DNA of 22,191 bases from DATGHS01 sp035307785 (GTDB lineage: Bacteria; Planctomycetota; Planctomycetia; Gemmatales; Gemmataceae): contig DATGHS010000358.1 of NCBI GenBank assembly GCA_035307785.1, positions 1 to 22,191 on the forward strand, written 5' to 3'. Under the pieces are notes generated by a model. It worked only from the letters and a program-made list of their open reading frames with translations. It searched no databases and was not told the DNA's origin. Made by a program: the position numbers and the translations under genes. Of the stretch, positions 1 through 6,336 are shown piece after piece; the first letter of the stretch is position 1, and every line of letters begins with the position of its first letter.

Positions 1-986
1 TTGTCAACGTCTACCACCCGGGGCGCGTCTTTGCCCGGCGGAACTGCCGGAGGTTGTCCGTTCGCCGGGGAAGTTGGGGGATCTTTGGGAGTCGCCGCCC
101 TTGCCTTCTCATCGGCTCTGGCGGCTTGCCATAGCACCAGCCCGGTGCCGGTCGCGATCACAGCGACGATCAATAGTATGGGAATCACTCTCAAGACTTT
201 GTTAAGCAACATGGTTTTCAATGCTCCTTCCGTCAGGGCAGCAACCTGAGCGGAGATGATCAATCCAACCGCCGCATGCCGTGCCGCCAACAGGCTAGAG
301 GTCTTCACGGTAGACAACGCCAGCGAGGCCGGCACGAGGGCCGACGCCGCATTTTGGGACAGGAGCATTCCCATTGAACCGCCGGTAATAGCGAGGCCGC
401 AGCGGGACAGTCGTTTGGCCAGTCTGGCGCGGGCTCTTGCCAATCGGCTGGCTACAGTCCCTTCCGGCCAGCCGAGTTGCAGGGCCACTTCTTTCCGGGT
501 TTTCCCTTCCAGATCGGAGAGGACGATGACTGAACGGCTTTTAGCCGGTAATCTCTGCAATTCCCGGTCAAGCACGCCCAGAAGTTCGTTACGCTCGTCT
601 TCGGGCGCGTTCACGCTGGGAAGCACGGCAGCTTCCTTCGCCCGCCGTTTGGCAGCTCCTCTGCGAGCCTCCATGGAAATGCGCGAGGCAACGCCATAGA
701 GCCAGTTGCCGACCATCGATTTAGGCCGGATGCTTGCTGCCTTGCGAACCAGAACGAAGAATGTCGCCTGGAACGCATCTTCGGCGTCGTGCGAATTGCC
801 CAGGATACGGCGGCACACGCCCAGGACCATGGGGCCGTGTCGCCGCAATAATGCCTCGAAAGCCGCCTCGTCCCGACGGTTCAGGTAAGCCTCCAGCAAG
901 AACTCGTCGCTGGCCCGTACTTCGTCTTGCTTGAGAAAGAGGCTGCGAAGATGCTGACCAAAAGTAGAAGGCTGAGCAACCGCCAT
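1..986 (-). CDS. ECF-type sigma-70 family RNA polymerase sigma factor with membrane-anchored C-terminal extension (partial, 3' end outside window)
   Basis: Directs RNA polymerase to a set of promoters; cytoplasmic sigma domains joined to a membrane anchor. I translated 328 codons from the ATG at 984-986, which has a GGAGGGAG ribosome site just upstream; no stop is met before the left edge. Sigma region 2 lies at about residues 33-80 (DEAAFEALLRRHGPMVLGVC, then GNSHDAEDAFQATFFVL), and region 4 with its helix-turn-helix at about 135-190 (LPAKSRSVIVLSDLEGKTRK, then GWPEGTVASRLARARARL). Past about residue 195 comes an Ala-rich stretch, a hydrophobic segment near residues 260-285 (VIPILLIVAVIATGTGLVLW) and a Pro-rich linker. 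In planctomycetes such long ECF factors often carry an extracytoplasmic domain after this helix; here it lies outside the window. No anti-sigma gene is visible, so signal sensing through the extension is an inference. Confidence 0.9.
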   Translation of the reverse strand, partial: MAVAQPSTFGQHLRSLFLKQDEVRASDEFLLEAYLNRRDEAAFEALLRRHGPMVLGVCRRILGNSHDAEDAFQATFFVLVRKAASIRPKSMVGNWLYGVASRISMEARRGAAKRRAKEAAVLPSVNAPEDERNELLGVLDRELQRLPAKSRSVIVLSDLEGKTRKEVALQLGWPEGTVASRLARARARLAKRLSRCGLAITGGSMGMLLSQNAASALVPASLALSTVKTSSLLAARHAAVGLIISAQVAALTEGALKTMLLNKVLRVIPILLIVAVIATGTGLVLWQAARADEKARAATPKDPPTSPANGQPPAVPPGKDAPRVVDVD

Positions 987-1113
987 GCGCCTCCCTCCGA
1001 TTCGGGGATTTAGCTCCTGTTATCTTACATTGGTCGCCGGCGGTTGGATTGATCCATGATTTTCTGCGGGAGAATCGAATAGTCATCGCATCCCGCTTTT
1101 TTCCTGTGCCCGA

Positions 1114-2517
1114 TCATTTGGCGCCTAAATTCTCGTGAAGTGCCTCCACCACCTTCCCGCTGCTAATCGCATACGGGCGCCGCAGGTGATCATGGATCGT
1201 CTGCTCCGGATTCAGGCCCAAACAGTGGTAAACGGTGGCGTGAATGTCTACGGGGTCCACCGGGTCGGTGGCGGGGTAGGCGCCGATGCGGTCGGAAGAG
1301 CCGTATACTTGTCCGCCGTGGAAGCCGCCGCCGGCCAGCAGGACCGACTGGCACAAGCCCCAGTGATCGCGGCCAGCCTGCGCGTTGATCTTCGGCGTGC
1401 GGCCAAATTCGCCCATGACGACGATGGCTGTCTGCTCGAGTAGCCCGCGGTTCTCCAGGTCTTCGAGCAGCGCCGACAGGCTTTGGTCGAGCATTGGCAA
1501 TAGCTCGCTTTGCAGCGCTTCGAAGTTCTTGGAGTGGGTATCCCAGCCATCGCAAATCGTCATCTCGTTGAAATGAATGGCGACCATCGGAACCTCGGCC
1601 TCGGCGAGCCGGCGGGCCAGAAGCATGGCCTTGCCGAAGCGATGCCGGCCGTAGCGGTCTTGCAGGCGCGGCGGTTCGCCATCGAGCGAGAACTTCCGGA
1701 CCGCACCGCCCGTCGCGCCAGTCAGGACCACAGCCTGATTGCGCAACTGATTGTGAACCTGCGAGCCGGCTAACGTTGGCCCGCGATTTTCCAGCACCGC
1801 CAAGAGCGAGGCGCGCTGCTCGAAGCGCGCAGCCGTCACTTCCGCAGGTGGACTCAGAGCAGGTATGGCGTCGGCCGCACCGGGCTCCCCGTTGACTGCT
1901 AGTGGATCGACCAGCGGACCCAGGAATCCGCCGCCGCCGCCACGCAGCAGTTGCCGCACGCGCTTGAATTCTCCCCGCAAACTGCTTCGCACCGCCAGTT
2001 CGGGAATCGCAATGTAGCCGGGCAGGCCTTGTGGCGACGGCTTGAAGTGAGCCAGCACCGCCCCCAAATGCGGTGCGTCGCCGCGCTGCGGCGGCCGCAC
2101 GTCGTTATCCTGATTGGGTTGTTCCACCCCCCGGCCGGTGAGCGTGTAATAGATCATCGGCGTGTGGTTGTGGTTATTGTGGCTGACCGAGCGCACGAGT
2201 GAGAAACGGTCAGCGAGGCCGGCCATTCGCGGCAAATGCTCGCAGATCTGCAAGCCGGGCACCGTAGTTGGGATCGGCCGAAACGGGCCACGAATTTCGG
2301 CCGGAGCATTCGGCTTCAAATCCCACATATCCAAATGCGGCGGGCCGCCCAGCAAATAGATGAAGATGCACGACTTGGCACATGGACTCGCCGTCGGCCG
2401 CGCTGCCGGAGCCATTCCCGGCGGTGCCAGACTGGCCAGCGCTAGGCCGCCACCGAGGCGAAGGAAATCGCGGCGGTGAAAAACGTTTCGAAGCTGGTTG
2501 GAATGGCAGACGGCCAT
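1114..2517 (-). CDS. DUF1501 domain-containing protein, Tat-exported
   Basis: This 467-residue protein belongs to the DUF1501 family, which is related to the alkaline phosphatase/sulfatase fold, is greatly expanded in planctomycetes and has no established biochemical role. The N-terminus carries a twin-arginine signal (RRDFLRLGGGLALASLAPPG, Arg15-Arg16), so folded export to the periplasm is expected. Family motifs are present in order: GGPPHLDMWD at about residues 57-66, SHNNHNHTPMIYYTLTGRG, a DRYGRHRFGKAMLLARRL segment, GWDTHSKNF, GEFGRTPKIN and GRDHWGLC. A Gly-rich tract (RGGGGGFLGP) replaces the shorter GKGGTAGFLG of the second DUF1501 protein in this window. The ribosome site before the ATG is weak (AAAGGCGG). 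The gene lies 127 bp upstream of the ECF sigma gene on the same strand. In planctomycetes DUF1501 is often paired with a DUF1549/DUF1553 cytochrome; none is seen next to it here. Confidence 0.9.
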   Translation of the reverse strand: MAVCHSNQLRNVFHRRDFLRLGGGLALASLAPPGMAPAARPTASPCAKSCIFIYLLGGPPHLDMWDLKPNAPAEIRGPFRPIPTTVPGLQICEHLPRMAGLADRFSLVRSVSHNNHNHTPMIYYTLTGRGVEQPNQDNDVRPPQRGDAPHLGAVLAHFKPSPQGLPGYIAIPELAVRSSLRGEFKRVRQLLRGGGGGFLGPLVDPLAVNGEPGAADAIPALSPPAEVTAARFEQRASLLAVLENRGPTLAGSQVHNQLRNQAVVLTGATGGAVRKFSLDGEPPRLQDRYGRHRFGKAMLLARRLAEAEVPMVAIHFNEMTICDGWDTHSKNFEALQSELLPMLDQSLSALLEDLENRGLLEQTAIVVMGEFGRTPKINAQAGRDHWGLCQSVLLAGGGFHGGQVYGSSDRIGAYPATDPVDPVDIHATVYHCLGLNPEQTIHDHLRRPYAISSGKVVEALHENLGAK

Positions 2518-2647
2518 TTGGCCGCCTTTACTATGTCTTTCATCACAACAAAGGTGCTAGGCCACATTGTATGGTGTTGGCAACGCGCCTGAGATGCGTT
2601 GTTGGATAAATCGCCCGACTAGCCCGTCAAACTCGCGCTCAACCAGC

Positions 2648-2676
2648 TTGACGTCGACGCAGTTGCATTCTACGGT
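2648..2676 (+). promoter_or_regulatory. Candidate sigma70-like promoter for the PilZ gene
   Basis: TTGACG at 2648-2653, a 17-nt spacer and TACGGT at 2671-2676, ending about 40 nt before the PilZ start codon. The -35 box is good and the -10 box poor. The segment lies in the 199-bp divergent gap between the DUF1501 gene and the PilZ gene, where promoters in both directions are expected. No clear partner promoter for the minus strand was recognised. Confidence 0.3.
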
Positions 2677-2716
2677 ATCGGCAGTTCTGCTCGCCCAGCA
2701 TGGATGGGGCGATGCC

Positions 2717-3088
2717 ATGTCTGAACACGAAACGTATCCCACAACTTCGACTTCTCAATCTCAGCTCAGCGAGCGCCGCGCTTACGTGCGCCTGGCATGC
2801 GACTTGGATGCCACGTGCCGGATGGCGGACGGATTTCGCGAAGTGGGCTGGCACGGTAAGGTGCACAATATTTCCCGCGGTGGCATCGGGCTGCTGACGA
2901 GCCACCGCTTCCGCCCGGGCACCGAACTCGCTATCGATCTGCGCGACCGCAGCGATACCGTCGTCCGCACCGTGCGCGTGCGCGTGGTCCATGCCACGGC
3001 GACGTTTGTCGACGGCAATTCCAGTTGGCTGCAGGGGTGTGAGTTTGACGCTCCGCTTTCGGAAGAGGAATTTCAGGCCCTGCTTTAA
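2717..3088 (+). CDS. PilZ domain-containing protein (probable cyclic-di-GMP receptor)
   Basis: A 123-residue, single-domain PilZ protein. The two c-di-GMP contact motifs of the family are intact: RxxxR at residues 21-25 (RAYVR) and [D/N]xSxxG at residues 51-56 (NISRGG). The remainder reads as the usual six-stranded PilZ barrel, ending in WLQGCEFDAPLSEEEF. There is no signal peptide, so it should be cytoplasmic. I chose the ATG at 2717 over an in-frame ATG at 2567 because the upstream 50 residues are low-complexity, lie outside the domain and fall across the likely promoter; a purine-rich GATGGGG sits before 2717. It is transcribed divergently from the DUF1501 gene and is followed directly by a palindromic repeat. 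No cyclase or phosphodiesterase is nearby, so the process it controls cannot be named. Confidence 0.85.
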   Translation: MSEHETYPTTSTSQSQLSERRAYVRLACDLDATCRMADGFREVGWHGKVHNISRGGIGLLTSHRFRPGTELAIDLRDRSDTVVRTVRVRVVHATATFVDGNSSWLQGCEFDAPLSEEEFQALL

Positions 3089-3212
3089 GAAGTGGTTTCT
3101 AAACTGTAGCCGCAGGCTTTAGCCTGCGGCGGCTGTAGCTTTAGCCTGCGGCGGCTGTAGCCGCAGGCTTTAGCCTGCGGCTACAAGTCGCGGCAGTTTT
3201 GAAACCGCTTCT
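3088..3212. repeat. Nested palindromic (REP-like) repeat element downstream of the PilZ gene
   Basis: Three head-to-tail copies of a CTGTAGCCGCAGGC-TTTA-GCCTGCGG unit lie at 3104-3132, 3133-3154 (7 nt shorter, missing CGCAGGC) and 3155-3184. Each full copy is itself a hairpin; the third forms a 13-bp perfect stem around TTTA at 3156-3185. An outer inverted repeat encloses them: 3088-3105 (AGAAGTGGTTTCTAAACT) and 3195-3212 (AGTTTTGAAACCGCTTCT), matching at 16 of 18 positions. The element starts on the last base of the PilZ stop codon and may act as its terminator. Similar GTAGCCGCAGGCTTTAGCC palindromes recur between genes in several soil and freshwater phyla (general recollection, not searched). 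Confidence 0.8.
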
Positions 3213-3350
3213 AAGTCGGAGCGGTACATGCTGCCGCCGTTAATTCGTGCGACTCCCCTTCCTTGCACTTCGCAAAAGGGATCGTACACTTCTTCAGCCA
3301 TGGAAAGCGCATGGGCCAGGCGGCAAGATGGCTTACTTTAACCACTTTTT

Positions 3351-3599
3351 TTGTCATCATCTCAGAAACCATCATGGTCACCAGTAACCAAACTTGTAAC
3401 CGACATAGAATCCGAAACCATCACTGTCACCAGAAACTTAACTTGTATCCATTTGTATCAATGTGTGCGAAGGCGCGGTGCGCACGGCGGAAGCCGCTGC
3501 CATACTTGGATTTACGGCGACAGTCCTTGGAGCAACTATTGTCACCTGGTGACAAAAGGTTACTGTTCTGCCTGCCTTTCCGACCCCGAAACGGCATAA
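3351..3599 (+). CDS. Doubtful small ORF with a Trp/Cys/His-rich C-terminus
   Basis: An 82-codon frame opening at a TTG. I do not recognise a family. The first 35 residues are encoded by the direct repeat and look non-globular. The last 45 (around GGSRCHTWIYGDSPWSNYCH and TKGYCSACL) are rich in Trp, Cys and His, a composition unlikely for random GC-rich DNA and compatible with a small metal-binding or decayed domain. No ribosome site precedes the TTG. If genuine, the gene could start further in or be a 3' fragment of something longer. Confidence 0.22.
   Translation: MSSSQKPSWSPVTKLVTDIESETITVTRNLTCIHLYQCVRRRGAHGGSRCHTWIYGDSPWSNYCHLVTKGYCSACLSDPETA
3365..3447. repeat. Imperfect direct repeat, two copies with 49-bp period
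   Basis: Copy one at 3365-3398 and copy two at 3414-3447 share 29 of 34 positions (consensus GAAACCATCA-NN-GTCACCAGNAACNNAACTTGTA). The period is not a multiple of three, so this is unlikely to be a protein repeat. Each copy holds GTCACCAG, and a related GTCACCTGGTGAC palindrome occurs about 100 bp further on. Such spacing would suit paired protein-binding sites, but no regulator is encoded alongside. Confidence 0.6.
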
Positions 3600-3711
3600 A
3601 GGCTGCGGTCAGCGCCACGGTCAGGCACTTGATGTTCCATGCGGGAGGCCCAAAGGAGCTGCGGATACGACAGATCGTATGCCGTTTCGCAGCGCTTTTC
3701 CCATTTATTGG

Positions 3712-3740
3712 TTGACGATATGCCCCAAAAGGCGTTAAAT
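3712..3740 (+). promoter_or_regulatory. Sigma70-like promoter for the DUF1501-hydrolase-MFS operon
   Basis: TTGACG at 3712-3717, exactly 17 nt of spacer, then TTAAAT at 3735-3740. It is the best -35/-10 pair I noticed in the window. It would give a 5' leader of about 115 nt before the start at 3864. No riboswitch fold or operator was recognised in that leader. Confidence 0.5.
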
Positions 3741-3863
3741 TGTATCAGACCCCAGCCAGCTCGATATTCGGGACGGCTGCACTCCTTTTGCGAATGTTTT
3801 CCCGCCGTATTCGCTTCCCGGCCTGCTCCCTCCGGAGCCGGCCCTTCCGCTGAGGATTGAATC

Positions 3864-5330
3864 ATGCTTGTCATTCCCGGCCAAGTCGGCAAAGATACCT
3901 GTGATGGGCTGAGCCGCCGCGATTTCATGCGCATCGGCGGCCTGTCGTTCCTGGGCCTGTCGTTGCCCAGTGTGCTCGCCTTGGAGAGCCAGGCGCGGGC
4001 CGGCAATGTCGCTCCCGAAAGCGGCCCCGGGGCGGGCAAGGCGAAGAGCGTGATCCTGCTCTACCTTCAGGGCGGCCCCAGCCATCTCGACCTGTGGGAC
4101 CCGAAGGACGGCGTGCCCGCCAACGTGAAGAGCATCTTCAAAGCGATTCCGACCAAGACCAATGGGCTCATGTTCACGGAATTGCTGCCGAAGTTCGCCC
4201 AAGTCACCGACCGCGTGACGATGCTTCACACCATGAGCTACACGCCGGTGGGGTTGTTCAACCACACCGCGGCGATCTACCAGATGCTGACTGGTTACAC
4301 GACCGATAAGGTGAGCCCATCGGGGCAACTGGAGCCGCCGACGCCGAAGGACTTCCCGAACGTTGGCTGCAATATCACCAAATTCAAACCGCCAACTGAG
4401 CCGGTGCTGCCGTTCGTCATGATGCCGCGGCCGCTGCAAGAATCGGGCGTGGTCGGCAAGGGCGGCACGGCCGGCTTCCTGGGCCGGGCTTATGACCCCT
4501 ACCTGCTCTACCCGCCCGGCGACGACATGGACATGACGAAGATGGATCGGATCAAAGTGGACGATCTTCAGCTTCGACCCGAACTGACCGCTGCTCGCTT
4601 GGAACGGCGGGCCACGCTTCGGGACACGGTTTCCAAGGGCATGACGGCGCTCGAAAAAGCCACGGCCAAGTACGACCTCGATGATTACTATGGCAAGGCG
4701 CTGAATCTGGTGATCTCGGGCAAGGCGCGCGACGCGTTCGACCTGACGAAAGAGAAGCCGGAGACGCGCGAGCGCTACGGTAAGAACACGTTCGGCCAGT
4801 GCTGCCTGCTGGCCCGGCGGTTGGTCGAAGCCGGCACGCGCTTCGTCGAGGTGAACTGGCCCAAGGTGGCGAATTCCGACAATCACTCCTGGGATGTGCA
4901 CACGGGCCTGTCGCAGCGCATGAAGACTCAATCGGCCCCCATGCTCGATGCCGGCCTGGCGGCTTTGATCGAAGACCTCGATCAACGCGAACTGCTGAAG
5001 GAAACCCTGGTGGTTGCCGTCGGCGAGTTCGGCCGCAGCCCCCAGCGCGGCGTGAGCACGTCGGGCAATCAGAACAGCGATGACGGGCGCGACCACTGGC
5101 CGTATTGCTACACCGGCGTAATCGCCGGCGCCGGCGTGAAGCGCGGCTTCGTGTGGGGCAAGTCGGATAAGACCGGCTCCGCCCCGCTGGAGAACCCCGT
5201 GCACCCGACCGAGTTGCTCGCCACCATCTACCACAGCGTTGGCATTAACCCGGCCACGATTGTGTACAACCACCTTAACCAGCCGCGCGAACTCGTCAAG
5301 GGCGAGCCGGTCTTGGGCATTCTGGGCTAA
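3864..5330 (+). CDS. DUF1501 domain-containing protein, Tat-exported (operon member)
   Basis: A 488-residue DUF1501 protein, the second in the window and clearly diverged from the first. The Tat signal is SRRDFMRIGGLSFLGLSLPS (Arg18-Arg19). Family motifs in order: GGPSHLDLWD at residues 70-79, NHTAAIYQMLTGY, KGGTAGFLGRAYDP, ERYGKNTFGQCCLLARRLVE, the Asp/His segment NHSWDVHTG, GEFGRSPQRG and GRDHWPYCYTG. The His and Asp residues within these motifs suggest a metal-dependent hydrolase-like site, but no DUF1501 activity is established. The start is supported by GAGGA a few bases upstream. It leads a plus-strand operon with a secreted alpha/beta hydrolase (92-bp gap, holding a hairpin) and an MFS transporter, a context that hints at processing and uptake of an external substrate. 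Confidence 0.92.
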   Translation: MLVIPGQVGKDTCDGLSRRDFMRIGGLSFLGLSLPSVLALESQARAGNVAPESGPGAGKAKSVILLYLQGGPSHLDLWDPKDGVPANVKSIFKAIPTKTNGLMFTELLPKFAQVTDRVTMLHTMSYTPVGLFNHTAAIYQMLTGYTTDKVSPSGQLEPPTPKDFPNVGCNITKFKPPTEPVLPFVMMPRPLQESGVVGKGGTAGFLGRAYDPYLLYPPGDDMDMTKMDRIKVDDLQLRPELTAARLERRATLRDTVSKGMTALEKATAKYDLDDYYGKALNLVISGKARDAFDLTKEKPETRERYGKNTFGQCCLLARRLVEAGTRFVEVNWPKVANSDNHSWDVHTGLSQRMKTQSAPMLDAGLAALIEDLDQRELLKETLVVAVGEFGRSPQRGVSTSGNQNSDDGRDHWPYCYTGVIAGAGVKRGFVWGKSDKTGSAPLENPVHPTELLATIYHSVGINPATIVYNHLNQPRELVKGEPVLGILG

Positions 5331-5358
5331 ACGGCGAGCAGCCCGGTGGTTATTATGG

Positions 5359-5394
5359 AAAGCGGCGGTCCTACCGGGTGAGGATCGCCGCTTT
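5359..5394. terminator. Hairpin in the gap between the DUF1501 and hydrolase genes
   Basis: AAAGCGGCGGTCC at 5359-5371 pairs with GGATCGCCGCTTT at 5382-5394, 13 bp with one mismatch around a 10-nt loop. No T-run follows on the plus strand, so it may be an attenuator, a processing or stability element, or a weak terminator within the operon. Confidence 0.4.
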
Positions 5395-5422
5395 CGCACT
5401 TGTCTGGCAGAGGATTTTCACG

Positions 5423-6331
5423 ATGGCCCGCCACATCGTTGCCATTCTGGCGCTTTTCTTGGCAGTTCCCGCCCTTCGCGCCGATGAGGCGGTCTACGAG
5501 CGCAAACAGGACGTGATTTACGGCCGCAAATACGGCATGGCCCTGACGATGGACGTCTTTACACCAAAGGTGAAGCCAAATGGGGCCGCCATTGTCGTCA
5601 TTATGAGCGGCTACTGGCGCTCCGACCATCGCATGCTCGATAGCGACGCGCTGGAGCTGGGCATGGAATTCATTCGCCGTGGGTACACCTGCTTTGCCGT
5701 GGTGCACAGCAGCGGACCGATGTTCAACATTGAAGACGCCATCGATGACATCAATCGGGCCGTGCGCTTCATTCGTTACAATGCGAAGAGCTATGCGATC
5801 GACCCGGATCGCATAGGCATCACCGGCGCTTCGTCGGGTTGCCACCTTGCCCTCATGGTCGGCATGGCCGGCCGCGAGGGCCGAAGCGGCGCGCGTGATC
5901 CGGTAGACCGCGTTCCTAGCAAGGTGGAAGCGGTTGCCGGCTTCTTCCCGCCGACCGATTTCTGCAATTACGGCAAGGATGGCTCCAGTTGCGATCCGGT
6001 CGTGAAGCTGTTGGGAGCGCCGTTCGACTTCCGGGTGCTGAAATTCAACTGCTTCGAGCCGGTTTCGGAAGATAAGTGCAAGAAGATCCTGCACGACATT
6101 TCGCCGATCTACTTCGTCGCGCCGAACTCTCCGCCTACGTTGCTCATCCACGGCGACCGCGACCCGATTGTGCCATTGCAGCAATCGCTGATCATGATGA
6201 CCAAGCTGAAGGAATGCAAGGTGCCGTGCGACCTCATCGTCCACAAAGGCGGCGCCCACGGCTGGGACGGCATCGAAAAGGACCTGGTGCCCGTCTGCGA
6301 CTGGTTCGACAAGTACCTGCTCAAGAAATAG
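5423..6331 (+). CDS. Secreted alpha/beta hydrolase (esterase/lipase-like)
   Basis: A 302-residue serine hydrolase of the alpha/beta-hydrolase superfamily, closest in layout to BD-FAE/carboxylesterase-like enzymes. The signal peptide is MARHIVAILALFLAVPALRA, so it acts outside the cytoplasm. The catalytic triad can be read: nucleophile Ser137 in GASSG, Asp247 in HGDRDPIVP and His279 in GGAHGW. The oxyanion-side strand is IVVIMSGYWRSD; a tyrosine-tryptophan pair replaces the usual HGGG. I chose the ATG at 5423 over an in-frame ATG at 5378 because it gives a clean signal peptide and has AGAGGA upstream. Five bases separate it from the MFS gene, so the two are probably translationally coupled. 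Its substrate is unknown; with an adjacent transporter, an ester-bearing sugar or organic acid is plausible. Confidence 0.88.
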   Translation: MARHIVAILALFLAVPALRADEAVYERKQDVIYGRKYGMALTMDVFTPKVKPNGAAIVVIMSGYWRSDHRMLDSDALELGMEFIRRGYTCFAVVHSSGPMFNIEDAIDDINRAVRFIRYNAKSYAIDPDRIGITGASSGCHLALMVGMAGREGRSGARDPVDRVPSKVEAVAGFFPPTDFCNYGKDGSSCDPVVKLLGAPFDFRVLKFNCFEPVSEDKCKKILHDISPIYFVAPNSPPTLLIHGDRDPIVPLQQSLIMMTKLKECKVPCDLIVHKGGAHGWDGIEKDLVPVCDWFDKYLLKK

Positions 6332-6336
6332 AGTGA

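Larger units (their letters stand above)
3213..3711. other. Gene-poor, AT-richer spacer with no confident gene
   Basis: About 500 bp between the palindromic repeat and the promoter of the next operon. Base composition is visibly less GC-rich than in the flanking genes. ORFs occur in several frames but none has a recognisable domain, a convincing ribosome site or clear codon bias over its whole length. It contains the 49-bp-period direct repeat and the doubtful small ORF listed separately, plus the short palindrome GTCACCTGGTGAC near 3540. It may be the remnant of a decayed gene or element. Confidence 0.5.

Noticed and set aside
721..1086. Minus-strand frame of 121 codons starting upstream of the sigma factor
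   Set aside because: It overlaps the sigma gene in another frame and has Arg/Pro-rich shadow composition. The sigma frame from 986 is intact, so no frameshift needs to be invoked.
3104..3184. Possible CRISPR array (repeated palindromic units)
   Set aside because: The units are directly adjacent with no unique spacers, so this is a tandem palindromic repeat, not a CRISPR array.
3735..5399. 554-codon open frame on the minus strand opposite the second DUF1501 gene
   Set aside because: Its protein is Arg/His/Ala/Val-rich without a domain, and it mirrors the codon structure of the real gene, which has Tat and family motifs. Long antisense frames are expected in GC-rich genes.
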